Shown: positions 44,271 through 52,875, numbered from the stretch's first letter. The stretch: 64,000 bases of DNA from Sulfobacillus benefaciens (GCA_003023725.1 PXYT01000002.1:1-64000), one strand, 5' to 3'. Notes: a model not told the origin generated them from the sequence alone. A program made the numbers and translations.

Positions 44271-45614
44271 CTAAATCCGCCGGGACGGGATGCGCTGGGA
44301 CACGGATCCGCGTGGTGTGTTATGAGACCAGGCCTTCCGGTTCTTAGGAACCACCCAAACCCTGTACCAAGCGATTCCCAGTAATACCGTAAAAAAGAAA
44401 TCGCCGAAAGACACCCCGCCGATCAAAATGGACTCCACCATTTGCTGTGCCAAGCTGGCGAGCATGACGGAAAACAGGGCATTATCCTCCCAGTTGCTAC
44501 GCCGCCACGGATATCGGGTTAGAAGCCCAATCATCCCCACTCCGATGAAAACCAACCAAAATAGCAATCCGACGATGCCCAGTTCTACAGTCGAGCGCAG
44601 AATCGAGTCCGAGGGCGTCAGGCCCACGAAGATATGAGGCACAAACGGCTTTAAAGCCAGCGGAGAATTTCCCGGACCCACGCCCCATACCCAGTGATGA
44701 TTCAACGCCTTAAGGCCAGCTTTCCACAACACGATCCGGCCGTTGAGCCCTTTTTTCCAAAGAAGTTCCCACTTATGGATACCCGTTTTGGCTATCAGCG
44801 CCCCTAGCAGCACGACTCCAATGCCCAGGATGCTAAAAAATCCACGCTTACCGTAATAGAAAGTCACAAACATGACGATCCCAATTAAACTCGCGATCCA
44901 CGAGGAACGCGAATAGCTGAGTGCCACCCCAACCAGTAACAAGACACTCGCCACAAACCACAACATGCGCACCAGACTGTCCTCATTCTGGTCAAGAGCC
45001 AGATAGAACGCGGCGGGAAACGCAAAGGTTAGCAGCATACCGAAGGTGTTCTTGTTGGCAAAGGGCCATTGCCACGCCAACAGGATATGATGGCCCACCG
45101 GTACCGGAAAGCCCGAATGGTAGCCAATAGCCGCCACGCCGCCGGCAATAGCCACGATAACCCCCGTCACCGCAATAATACGAAGGATTGTGGGGAAATT
45201 GATTAACCGATTATGAATGGACCAAGGAATAATCACAACCGAGACAAGCAAGACGGCTGGTACTCCCAGAACATAACGGATAGAAGTGGATAGGTGAATT
45301 CCCATAAACGTCGAAACCACCATACCTGCAAAGTACAAAACAAAGACGCCCATCCAGCCAAGATGTTCTTGAATAAATCGCCACCACTTTCGCCATTCAG
45401 GGACTCCGGCTCGAAAGACACCCGACAGAAAAACCAATGCCCATGGAAAGTATTGACCGATTCCTGCATACCAATGATGAATGACCTCGACGACTACGGC
45501 GGCAATCAGCAGCATTGCAATAAAGACGCGAGGATACACCCAAACCACAATCCCCATCAGGACTCCAATTAAAGCACAGATAGCGAGAGCCACTTTTTCA
45601 CCCCAGTATTTCAA
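44271..45614 (-). CDS. O-antigen ligase/polymerase-like membrane protein
   Basis: A 447-residue protein with about twelve hydrophobic segments and a large outside loop between residues about 290 and 345 (MGLKALNHHWVWGVGPGNSP-like; GLTPSDSILRSTVELGIVGL), which is the Wzy_C domain of WaaL ligases and Wzy polymerases. The sequence VALSYSRSSWIASLIGIVM carries the conserved arginine. It would polymerise or ligate the repeat unit whose first sugar is loaded by the adjacent transferase. WaaL and Wzy cannot be told apart by sequence alone; in a Gram-positive, polymerase is more likely. Confidence 0.88.
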   Translation of the reverse strand: MKYWGEKVALAICALIGVLMGIVVWVYPRVFIAMLLIAAVVVEVIHHWYAGIGQYFPWALVFLSGVFRAGVPEWRKWWRFIQEHLGWMGVFVLYFAGMVVSTFMGIHLSTSIRYVLGVPAVLLVSVVIIPWSIHNRLINFPTILRIIAVTGVIVAIAGGVAAIGYHSGFPVPVGHHILLAWQWPFANKNTFGMLLTFAFPAAFYLALDQNEDSLVRMLWFVASVLLLVGVALSYSRSSWIASLIGIVMFVTFYYGKRGFFSILGIGVVLLGALIAKTGIHKWELLWKKGLNGRIVLWKAGLKALNHHWVWGVGPGNSPLALKPFVPHIFVGLTPSDSILRSTVELGIVGLLFWLVFIGVGMIGLLTRYPWRRSNWEDNALFSVMLASLAQQMVESILIGGVSFGDFFFTVLLGIAWYRVWVVPKNRKAWSHNTPRGSVSQRIPSRRI

Positions 45615-45637
45615 ATATCAGACATGAATCTCTATAA

Positions 45638-45678
45638 TTGTAGCATGCCATAATCTGTCGGATTATGGCATGCTACAA
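45638..45678. repeat. Perfect 18-bp inverted repeat with 5-base loop
   Basis: TTGTAGCATGCCATAATC (45638-45655) and GATTATGGCATGCTACAA (45661-45678) are perfect reverse complements separated by TGTCG. It lies 24 bases upstream of the O-antigen ligase-like gene at the edge of decayed DNA. It lacks a T-tract and is not GC-rich like the terminators in this window. Confidence 0.9.
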
Positions 45679-45689
45679 AGAAATATAGA

Positions 45690-46620
45690 GTATGGGGATT
45701 TTACAGCGCTCCCAACGTGGCATTCTCTCCATGTTGTTGGAATGATGGACTCATCAATAATTTCGACTTGTGCGACACCTTAAATTCGGATCAATACGCC
45801 TCTAATGAAATGCGTCACATCCTCTGGTGACATGCATATCGCTTTTCGCAGCGTCTCGTCAAAGCTTCTCCGCGAAGAGGCCGACCGGTTGCCGCGCTCA
45901 GAACCGCATACGGGGTTCAGTAGTCCAGGGCACTGTGGCACGGGCGCAACTCAATCCATAAGCCAGCACTCTTGTCTGCGGCTCGTGCTGGCCATCATGT
46001 GACAGTGTACGAATCGGTGCTGATAGACCAGGGCGACGACTGGCGCCGACGCGATCCGCATAATCCCCCACACAACCCTGCTCTTCGGCACTCTGTAGCG
46101 GCTTACCTTTGGTCTACGGATCGAATGACAAGGTTCTGGGTCATTGCGTTCGCCCATGTGACCCATCCACGCTCGCTACGGACAGCCATCCTTCATCGGC
46201 CCAGCAATAGGTAATATTCTATCATCCATCCCAGTGGCCGTTCGACTGCAAACTGGCCACTGAGGACATTCTCGGCGCGGACTATGATAAGGTCGCTTTC
46301 GACTTTTTGACCACCCGTGACCGTAACTATTAATCGCGCATTCCCCGTCCATCCGGGCAGCGCCATGATTCCCTCTAACCCATTTATATGCCTGATGCAG
46401 CCGTCTTTTTTCGGGGGCATGGGACCTGGGTTTGTATCTATGTTCCTCTGTACGGGTTGACGATCTCAACACTCTTGCGATACAAGCTCCTTCATGGGCT
46501 ACACTTATAGGGTTTTCAGTGCATTCCCGGCCAGATTCACACGATTCACGTAATACTCCGATCCCACTCGTACCTTGTTTGTAAGCCGTACGTCTTCTTA
46601 AACCCGGGGGCATATGGATA
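45690..46620 (-). other. Decayed element, possibly group II intron remnant
   Basis: About 930 bases with no believable protein. Read on the minus strand it contains RNA-like phrases such as GTGTGAATCTGGCCGGGAAT (near 46540) and AACCCTATAAGTG (near 46510), and a hairpin TGGGTCA/TGACCCA (46137-46165). To my eye it resembles domain I to III text of bacterial group II introns, but this is recall rather than alignment. A D5-like piece (CGTATGCGGTTC, near 45905) does not form the complete 34-base domain, and no reverse transcriptase frame is present. If the reading is right, the element is dead. Confidence 0.35.
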
Positions 46621-46656
46621 CCCGAGTTATATCGCCATCCCTCCCCCTACAAGCTC

Positions 46657-47439
46657 CTATGCATTAAGGGTCAGCATGTAAATACCCACGATAATGACCA
46701 CTCCCGAAAACACAAAATTCAAGGTCCGCTTATGCTTGCTCAACTGATTGGCCAACCGGGTTCCCAGAATTCCTCCGGCGGCACCTCCGATCACATACTC
46801 CAACACCACCAACCACAGAACCAGGCCCGACACAGCATAGTTAATGGCTGTCGTTAACCCAAATGTTCCCACGGAAAACAATGAACTGCCGATCGCGTAT
46901 ATCATGGGCATCCCGGTGGACATGACCAATCCAGGCACAATTAAGAAGCCGCCTCCAATCCCAAAAAATCCGGACACCGCGCCCACCAGGAACCCGGCAG
47001 GAATTACGCGCCAAAACATCTTGCGATTCCAGTGAAACTGCGTGCCATCTCCGGATTTTTTCGGTCTCAGCATCAGGATCGCAATGACTATCATAAGAAT
47101 GGCAAAGAGAAACAACAGATCTTTTCCGTTGACCGCTTTACCTATGGAAGACCCGACGAAAGCCCCGATGGCACCGGGGATCGCAAAGGCAATGGCTGCC
47201 ACCCACCGAACGTTACCGCTTCGCCAATGAGGAAGTAAATTAAAATACGCATTAACCCCCACGGCTAGCGCGGTGGAGCCGATCACGAGATGCGGATCGT
47301 GGATACCAACGAAATAGAGTAAGAGCGGCACTGCCAGAATAGATCCGCCACCCCCGATTAGCCCCAGACTAAACCCTACTATCAGGCCCGAAATAACGGC
47401 CAATACTTGTTGTACGGCCGTGACATGTATCATATGCAA
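46657..47439 (-). CDS. TauE/SafE-family anion exporter
   Basis: A 260-residue membrane protein of about eight helices with two copies of the family motif: GFSLGLIGGGGSILAVPLLL near the N-terminus and GAVSGFFGIGGGFLIVPGLV in the middle. TauE/SafE proteins export sulfite, sulfoacetate or related organic anions. In a sulfur-oxidising organism sulfite export is an obvious possibility, but the substrate is inferred. It stands alone, with a strong hairpin (47584-47619) upstream that insulates it. Confidence 0.93.
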   Translation of the reverse strand: MHMIHVTAVQQVLAVISGLIVGFSLGLIGGGGSILAVPLLLYFVGIHDPHLVIGSTALAVGVNAYFNLLPHWRSGNVRWVAAIAFAIPGAIGAFVGSSIGKAVNGKDLLFLFAILMIVIAILMLRPKKSGDGTQFHWNRKMFWRVIPAGFLVGAVSGFFGIGGGFLIVPGLVMSTGMPMIYAIGSSLFSVGTFGLTTAINYAVSGLVLWLVVLEYVIGGAAGGILGTRLANQLSKHKRTLNFVFSGVVIIVGIYMLTLNA

Positions 47440-47583
47440 ACATCCCCCAGCACTCTTTGTTCCTATTTTACTCCGATATCATCCTAACGCGACACCATTT
47501 CAATAAATTTCAATATGTGTGCTGCTTTATTGAATTATTTAGATCTCTCTGTCCACTGAGATCCTGACTCCTTATACCTACTC

Positions 47584-47619
47584 AAAGGCGCCCCCGGAAA
47601 GGTTTCCGGGGGCGCCTTT
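47584..47619. terminator. Very strong bidirectional terminator hairpin
   Basis: AAAGGCGCCCCCGGAAA (47584-47600) and TTTCCGGGGGCGCCTTT (47603-47619) are perfect complements around two bases. A- and T-flanks exist on both sides, so it can act in either direction. It sits between the TauE gene and the IS200 remnant. Confidence 0.85.
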
Positions 47620-47676
47620 ACCTTATTTCACCCGCACTCCGTTTAGGTATTCCACGAATTGTCACGAGTCACAATA

Positions 47677-48320
47677 CCACCCGTTCAACGGGTGGCTTGA
47701 ATTTAGCCCTATAAGGGCATGGTGCTTGCTGCGCCTAAAGGCGCGATTTCGCCAGTCTCTTTCCCTGACTACCCCTCAAGGGCTTTATTGACTGGCCTTG
47801 TCGTCAATAATATCCGCTTCTTCGTGTTCCTCAATGTACTTTTTGATGACATCCTTATTGACGCCTACCGTACTCACGTAATATCCCGACGCCCACAAGT
47901 GCCTCCTTCGCCCCGGCTTCATTTGCGGAAACCGATCCAAGATCATCAGGGCACTTTTCCATTTGAGGTCACCCATAAACTCGGATACACTCAACTTCGG
48001 CGGGATTTTCACGTAGATCTGTACGTGATCCACACGGATACTGCCTTTCACCAATTCCACACTCTTGTACTCACAGAGCCTCCTCAATATTTCCCCTATT
48101 TCCTTGCGAATCCCTGTGAAGAAAGCCTTGCGGCGATATTTCGGGATAAATATGACAGGATAGCTGCAATCCCAACGGGTGTGGGACAGACTAACCCACG
48201 GGCATCGTGCTCCCTTGCTTGAGAATGGGCTCGCGAAACCATTTCTCCGTATAGCAAGGGAGGACTGTTACATCACGCCCGACGGCTTCTCCTGTTCAGT
48301 TCTCCCACGCATAGCGTGGG
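47677..48320 (-). mobile_element. IS200/IS605-type element, decayed
   Basis: The tnpA pseudogene lies between subterminal hairpins as expected for IS200-like elements: CCACCCGTTCAACGGGTGG (47677-47695) on one side and CCCACGCATAGCGTGGG (48304-48320) on the other. Two further small hairpins lie just after tnpA (AGCCCTATAAGGGC near 47706 and GCGCCTAAAGGCGC at 47731-47744). Exact ends cannot be set because this family makes no target duplication. Confidence 0.6.
47785..48189 (-). pseudogene. tnpA: IS200-type transposase TnpA without HUH motif or clear start
   Basis: The frame reads SHTRWDCSYPVIFIPKYRRK, then GEILRRLCEYKSVELVKG, DHVQIYVKIPPKLSVSEFMG and HLWASGYYVSTVG. This is a nearly full-length (about 134 residues) Y1 transposase with the catalytic tyrosine in GYYVSTVG. 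The HUH metal motif that should read HxH is HVQ, which would abolish metal binding, and there is no ATG, GTG or TTG at the expected start (only CTG at 48189). It is therefore probably inactive, although it might still act as a target for related transposases in trans. Confidence 0.8.
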
Positions 48321-48791
48321 GCTTAATGTTTGAGTTATTCATAGGGTATAGTGACATGTATGGCACATATTTCTTCATGGAATGGCTCAGATTGAATTGG
48401 TCCTGTGGAGAACAATTGACACCAGAGAAGTCAAATACCCGCCGTGGCGGAGAAAACCTACAAGCAAGCATCATCGTAACCGAAAGACCCTACAGGACCT
48501 GATTTGCGCTCATTCATCATCGCGGGACGCACAACGGGGACACAGGGAGAATATCGGTGAGCAGCCTGGCATGAAGACTCTCAAGTAGTCTTTTCTCGAT
48601 ATCAATTGCCAGCACTCATGGTAATCCCTAGAGCATGACTGGTCTTATGGTGCGGGTTCTGATCCGCTATGATACGGCATCCTAGAATTGTCCAAACCCA
48701 GAAGCCGATACACAAAAGGGGTCCGACCAACTTCGAAAGTGGGCCGAATCCCTTGCCAAAGCAGCGTCTTATAGTGGTTTGGAATGAATCT
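48321..48791. other. Gene-free region, decayed
   Basis: About 470 bases between the IS200 remnant and the thioredoxin-fold gene. Short frames are present on both strands, but none resembles a protein family. No promoter, hairpin or RNA could be assigned. Confidence 0.5.
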
Positions 48792-49397
48792 CTACACAAG
48801 TTCCGTACCATCGCTTACGCCGTATCGCCTAATTACTTGGGCTAATATCCATTCATTTGCGGTCAGAGTCAGTATGTCATCGTTCAAGGCAAAAGACGGA
48901 ACACTTCGTATCGACAACAGCTCCAGCAGCTCTGTGACTTGGTTCAAATCAATGACATAAAGTGAAACAAGTGGATTGCAAAGACTCATTGCGCCGATCA
49001 GGCGAACTGCCTGCGCACACTTGGGTCAGCTAGGAGTCGTAAACACCGCCACGTTAACCGGCTTAACGATTTCTGCAGCCATTTGTTCAGCGACCGGCGT
49101 CAGGAGTTTTTTCCCCCGTCCCACGGCCAGCATTAAATCGCGCCAGCTGGCCTCTTCCTGGCCTACAGGTTGGCCAGCGAACCAGATATGAACCTTTTCG
49201 CCTGGTCTCCCGATTCCGTAAATGGAAATATTTTGGGGAAACCATGGCCACGGCTTGTCGCGTCGCTCACAGCCTTTCTTCCAAACAATTAACCTGTGAT
49301 CTTGAAACACTTCCGTAAATGCCGAGTTTTCCGGACCATCAGTTACAATCACTACAGGCTGAACCAAGTCTTCCAGCCAATCCCAAGCCGACATCAT
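48792..49397 (-). CDS. Thioredoxin-fold oxidoreductase with in-frame TGA at active site: candidate selenoprotein
   Basis: Two frames, 49026-49397 and 48792-48989, are in the same phase and are interrupted only by the TGA at 49028-49026. Read through, they give 201 residues: an N-terminal thioredoxin-like half without CxxC (VQPVVIVTDGPENSAFTEVF) and a C-terminal half with VNVAVFTTPS-TGA-PKCAQAVRLIG, then SIRSVPSFALNDD with the cis-proline Val-Pro. The layout is that of protein disulfide oxidoreductases (PDO, AhpF N-terminal domain), where this site is CPxC. TGA replaces exactly the nucleophilic cysteine (residue 124; resolving Cys127). The ATG follows GGGAGG, two bases after the stop of the upstream gene. 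The alternative is a nonsense mutation. Confidence 0.6.
48990..49028 (-). promoter_or_regulatory. SECIS-like hairpin after the in-frame TGA
   Basis: Starting right after the TGA, CAGGC (49013-49009) pairs with GCCTG (49003-48999) around the loop AGTTC, and TGCG (49017-49014) pairs with CGCA (48993-48990) below a 3' bulge. The loop begins 17 bases after the TGA and has G as its second base, both inside the limits published for bacterial SECIS elements. Small hairpins are common, so this is support, not proof. Confidence 0.4.
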
Positions 49398-49399
49398 GT

Positions 49400-50308
49400 C
49401 TAATCCTCCCGCATCGGACTAATCTGTACTGTCTTTCCACTAACTTCCTCAACAACACGCCGCCATACACGGGACACCGACTGTTTTTCGTGTGATTCAG
49501 CAAATTCAAGCCCACGACGAATGAGAATCTCACGGAACCGGGTGTTGAGGATGGCCTCTTGAATAGCTTCCCCCCATGCTCCGCCGTCGTCCCCTTCCAC
49601 GAGCAAAGTGGGATACCCCCATATGTTCCTGGCATCGGGGGTATCGCGCAATAAGACTGGAAGGCCATGGGCAAACACGTCTAACAACTGATAACAAAGA
49701 TCCGTGTCCCGTTCGGGGTATACCAGAAGATCGGCCGAGCGATACAATCCGGAAAGTTGATTTTGGGATAGAGAAGGGGCAAATACGATCTTTTGCGCTA
49801 GGCCCAAATTTGCCACCACTGGTGCCAGCCGATCGCGATGTTCAAGCCCTCCTAACAAGATTCCTTCTCCCTGGTCCGACAAGACACGTTTCAGTGCCGA
49901 AAAAAATATCGATACACCGGAACCATCCCGGTACGCTCCCAAATACAAGACACGCGGTCTCTCGGATAGGCGCAAGTCCTGAGTAACAGTAAACACATTG
50001 CCATCGAGCCCTCCCCCTGTAGGGCCGTTAGCCGGAATACGCAACAAACCATCACCATCTGGAACAATGCCCCAACCCAGGCCTACGGGACCGGGCCACT
50101 TGGCCCAGGGATCACCCAAGGGGTGGATCAAGAGATCTGAACTTCGCACGCGTTCGCCGATCCCTATCGTGAACGGGCGAGGAGACAACCACGAGCGTTT
50201 TGGTTCGGTTAAACGCCACTTTGCCATTAAGGAACCCAGTCTCTGCGCCACGGCTTTATCCAGTTCTGTCGCGTGTGATCCGGTCGAGATGCGGATTAAC
50301 CGAACCAT
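49400..50308 (-). CDS. Glycosyltransferase-like protein (GT4 C-terminal domain)
   Basis: A 302-residue protein. RPRVLYLGAYRDGSGVSIFF opens a GT-B donor domain and LSGLYRSADLLVYPERDTDLCY with LLDVFAHGLPVLLRD matches the donor-binding end of GT4 enzymes; the usual ExxxxxxxE region is replaced by PERDTDLCYQLLDVFAHG. The N-terminal half is short for a full acceptor domain. Its stop lies two bases before the ATG of the thioredoxin-fold gene, so the two are co-transcribed, which is an odd pairing. Substrates unknown. Confidence 0.7.
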   Translation of the reverse strand: MVRLIRISTGSHATELDKAVAQRLGSLMAKWRLTEPKRSWLSPRPFTIGIGERVRSSDLLIHPLGDPWAKWPGPVGLGWGIVPDGDGLLRIPANGPTGGGLDGNVFTVTQDLRLSERPRVLYLGAYRDGSGVSIFFSALKRVLSDQGEGILLGGLEHRDRLAPVVANLGLAQKIVFAPSLSQNQLSGLYRSADLLVYPERDTDLCYQLLDVFAHGLPVLLRDTPDARNIWGYPTLLVEGDDGGAWGEAIQEAILNTRFREILIRRGLEFAESHEKQSVSRVWRRVVEEVSGKTVQISPMRED

Positions 50309-50471
50309 GGATCAAATCCCCTTTCCGGTTGGCGTGAATGTCGCAACGACTGGGTTATCCAGCCTAGTCATAGTCAGCCCCCCATAGAATGCAGTATAAT
50401 GCTATTGATGATTTCATTTTACATGTGCCGCTATGAACTATGCCGCCAGCTTTCAATTCAAGGAGTCAATA

Positions 50472-51380
50472 ATGAACGAGCAACTGTGGACCACGTTTAA
50501 AACCGTCGCCGAAGTGGGAACACTGTCCCAGGCCTCTCGTTCCCTGAACCTGTCGCAATCGGCGGTTACTCAACACATACAACAACTCGAGCAATACTAC
50601 CATAGCTCCCTGTTTGTCAGAACATCGCAAGGCGTTCACCTGACACCCGCAGGGGAAGTGTTGTACCGCTATGTCAACGATCTCTTGCGAATGGCCCACG
50701 AATCGCGCGATGCCGTTATCCGCACACACAACGCCCGGCCTCAACGGTTCACCATTGGAGCCAGTTTCACCATTGCCGAGTATATTTTGCCAGAAATTCT
50801 ACCTACATATTGCAGAGTGCACCCCGACAGCGATGTGTCAGTCATGATGTCCAATTCGCGGGCTGTTTATGAGCACGTACTGCACAAAGAATGCGACGTG
50901 GGCCTCATTGAGAGCACTCTGCAGCATCCACAAATCACCGTGCAACCCTTTTTCTCGGACTGCCTGCAAGTCATTGTCGGAAAGAATCATCCTTGGTTTA
51001 ATCGCCAGCATGTTGAACTGAATGAATTTATGGCTGAACCGTTATTGATCCGGGAACCTGGGTCCGGTACGCGGTCGGCCTTAGAAGACGCCCTGAAAGT
51101 TGTGAACGTCGACGTCCAGCAACTCAATATCCGTCTGGTTCTTTCGACCACTCAAGCCATAAAATCGATGATAAAAGAGGGATTCGGGGTAAGCGTTCTT
51201 TCTCCTTTGGTTATTGCGCCCGAGGAGCAACACATTTTTCGACAAGTCACAATAAAGGGACTCAGCATTCTGCGAAATTTTAGCATCATCGCTCACAGTG
51301 ATACGCTGCCGTCCCTCATTAATCCCTTCGTGCATCTGGTCCTTGAGTCCTCATCCCGTATTAATTCACGCCTTTATTGA
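50472..51380 (+). CDS. LysR-family transcriptional regulator
   Basis: A 302-residue LysR-type regulator. LWTTFKTVAEVGTLSQASRS and LNLSQSAVTQHIQQLEQYYH form the winged helix-turn-helix, and RFTIGASFTIAEYILPEILP begins the effector-binding periplasmic-protein-like domain. The ATG at 50472 lies after AAGGAG; an upstream in-frame ATG at 50433 is unsupported. Divergent from the glycosyltransferase-like gene, which it may control. The CysB/CysL-like form hints at small-anion effectors, but this is not established. Confidence 0.94.
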   Translation: MNEQLWTTFKTVAEVGTLSQASRSLNLSQSAVTQHIQQLEQYYHSSLFVRTSQGVHLTPAGEVLYRYVNDLLRMAHESRDAVIRTHNARPQRFTIGASFTIAEYILPEILPTYCRVHPDSDVSVMMSNSRAVYEHVLHKECDVGLIESTLQHPQITVQPFFSDCLQVIVGKNHPWFNRQHVELNEFMAEPLLIREPGSGTRSALEDALKVVNVDVQQLNIRLVLSTTQAIKSMIKEGFGVSVLSPLVIAPEEQHIFRQVTIKGLSILRNFSIIAHSDTLPSLINPFVHLVLESSSRINSRLY

Positions 51381-51673
51381 CTAAAAAGATCCTGAACCTC
51401 GTCGATGCCGGAAGCGCTGACTATCTGGTCCATCCAGGCATATAGTTGTTCCGCCCGGTTTTCCGATGCCACCCGCAGCCTAAAGGAATTATCTGTCGAT
51501 CCGAAACGATGGTTCGTCATGCGCAACAAAGCAGCACGCAGGGCGAGAAGTGTTCCTTCTTGCAAACCCGTCTCCAACCCCTCTTGCAACCCATCCGCAT
51601 GTCCTTCCATGTAGCCGTTTTGACGTGCTTCATCCAGTGCCAGTTGCGACAAATGATCGAATTCACCAGCCAT
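51374..51673 (-). CDS. Small protein resembling C-terminus of Rpn/YhgA-type nucleases
   Basis: A 99-residue protein with GLQEGLETGLQEGTLLALRA, a glycine/glutamate-repeat helix, followed by LRMTNHRFG and YAWMDQIVSASGIDEV. This resembles the C-terminal tail of PD-(D/E)XK transposase-like (Rpn) proteins, without their nuclease domain. GGAGGGAGG lies upstream of the ATG, so it may be expressed. Its end overlaps the LysR gene by seven bases. It may be a leftover of a larger mobile gene. Confidence 0.55.
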   Translation of the reverse strand: MAGEFDHLSQLALDEARQNGYMEGHADGLQEGLETGLQEGTLLALRAALLRMTNHRFGSTDNSFRLRVASENRAEQLYAWMDQIVSASGIDEVQDLFSQ

Positions 51674-51790
51674 TCGTCTCGCCTCCCTCCAAACTTGGGC
51701 CCAACAGCCATCGAATCAGGGTTCGTTAATAGGGTAAGCTTAATCAGTGTTAGCATACCACCTTTATCACTTTTTTTGCATCCTCCTGTG

Positions 51791-51928
51791 CTAACGGATA
51801 AATAGCGACATGAATCCCCCAAACATCAATGACAGAAAGATCACTGCCGTAATAATGGCAAACCATTTTTGCCAACCAAATTGCTTTTTGGGCTGCCATT
51901 CTTCGCGATTACGTTCGTGGTGCCGCAT
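51791..51928 (-). CDS. 45-residue membrane peptide
   Basis: ATG at 51928 behind AGAAGGGC opens a 45-codon frame ending at 51791. It reads a charged start (MRHHERNREEWQPKKQFGWQ) and one hydrophobic helix (WFAIITAVIFLSLMFGGFMS). This is the layout of small single-pass membrane proteins common in Bacillota (DUF4044-like). Function unknown; too short for standard ORF calling. Confidence 0.6.
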   Translation of the reverse strand: MRHHERNREEWQPKKQFGWQKWFAIITAVIFLSLMFGGFMSLFIR

Positions 51929-52169
51929 CTGCCCTTCTCTTCACCCCTTCTACTGAACGCTTCGCCAAATTCCATTGGCGCCCTGTGCAAGGACAGGTTC
52001 ATGGAAACGTTGGCTAACTCTCTTGACACATGCTAATTAAAAATATAAGCATATCATAGAGATTCTTTCCATATGTGACGTTATGCCCGAATTTCCAATC
52101 TTTTCTTTTCACATTCGACAGGTATTGCGTTAAGATAGATTATAGAATTGTTCCTAGGGGAGGAAGTTT

Positions 52170-52496
52170 ATGACAACTTACCAGTATCTTGTCGGCTCTC
52201 ATATCTGGGTTAAACAGACCCCTCAGTGGAACGCGGTTATCGAGGCCCTTTCCTTGCCCATGTTTTCGGATAGTCACCGTGCACAACTGATGCAATGGGT
52301 AGATCTCGATAATCGGTTTGTCGACTGGGAAGCAATACATGAACAGGCTTCCCAATACAGTCCCGAACAGCGTATTTTATTGCGAATCGCCCATGCTCTT
52401 CACCAAGACGGCGATTGTCAGCTCTCCGAACTCGGGCAATTGTCCAGCGCAGGCCGTTCTGCAGCCATTATGCTCATTGGCTTACGCTACCGTTAA
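52170..52496 (+). CDS. Protein of unknown function (108 aa)
   Basis: A soluble 108-residue protein with a good ribosome-binding site (GGGGAGGAAG) ahead of the ATG. It has no motif I recognise. It is rich in Trp/His/Gln (for example YQYLVGSHIWVKQTPQWN) and its second half (SPEQRILLRIAHALHQDG, then LSSAGRSAAIMLIGLRYR) looks helical. It stands alone downstream of small divergent genes. Real by ribosome-binding site and codon use; function unknown. Confidence 0.6.
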   Translation: MTTYQYLVGSHIWVKQTPQWNAVIEALSLPMFSDSHRAQLMQWVDLDNRFVDWEAIHEQASQYSPEQRILLRIAHALHQDGDCQLSELGQLSSAGRSAAIMLIGLRYR

Positions 52497-52875
52497 ACAT
52501 AGTACGAACATAGTACGAGGGTTTTTCTTGGCTCGCTGGGACCTCGAGATGACGCAACATAGCGTTTAACGAGGTCCTGCAAGCGATCATTGGCCCTAAA
52601 AGAATTAGCTATTCGATACCTCAAATGCATGTCCCCGTTCAAACAACTTGCGGGGACAATAATTTTGTGACCATGAAAACCTTAGCTATCACACTGCCAG
52701 CAGAATTGATTGAGAGATTTATTGCGGAACCGTTGGCTGCCCGACAATGACCAACTCCTCCCCCACCTAAAAGTGAATGCTATGGTAACATATCAATAAG
52801 AGGAGGAAAAGGTTCGTCCTCAAGCGTCGAAAATCGCCAATGCTAAACTCTTAACACGCGCTAAGGGAGATATCA
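52497..52875 (+). other. Intergenic region with a hairpin
   Basis: About 380 bases. TGTCCCCG (52630-52637) and CGGGGACA (52651-52658) form an eight-base-pair hairpin followed by ATAATTTTG, a possible weak terminator. A 25-codon frame at about 52674 (MKTLAITLPAELIERF) is too short to call. AGGAGG-like sequence near 52801 is followed by the true site, AAGGGAG, before the next gene. Confidence 0.45.

Noticed and set aside
46176-46613. 145-codon frame on the minus strand
   Set aside because: Looks like translation of structured or decayed DNA; no family motif and no ribosome-binding site.
48989-49028. Reading the TGA break as two separate genes
   Set aside because: The downstream piece starts within a conserved thioredoxin helix (AQAVRLIGAMSL) and its ATG has no ribosome-binding site; the two pieces form one fold in one frame.
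52675-52752. Short frame MKTLAITLPAELIERF...
   Set aside because: Only 25 codons, no conserved context; not called.
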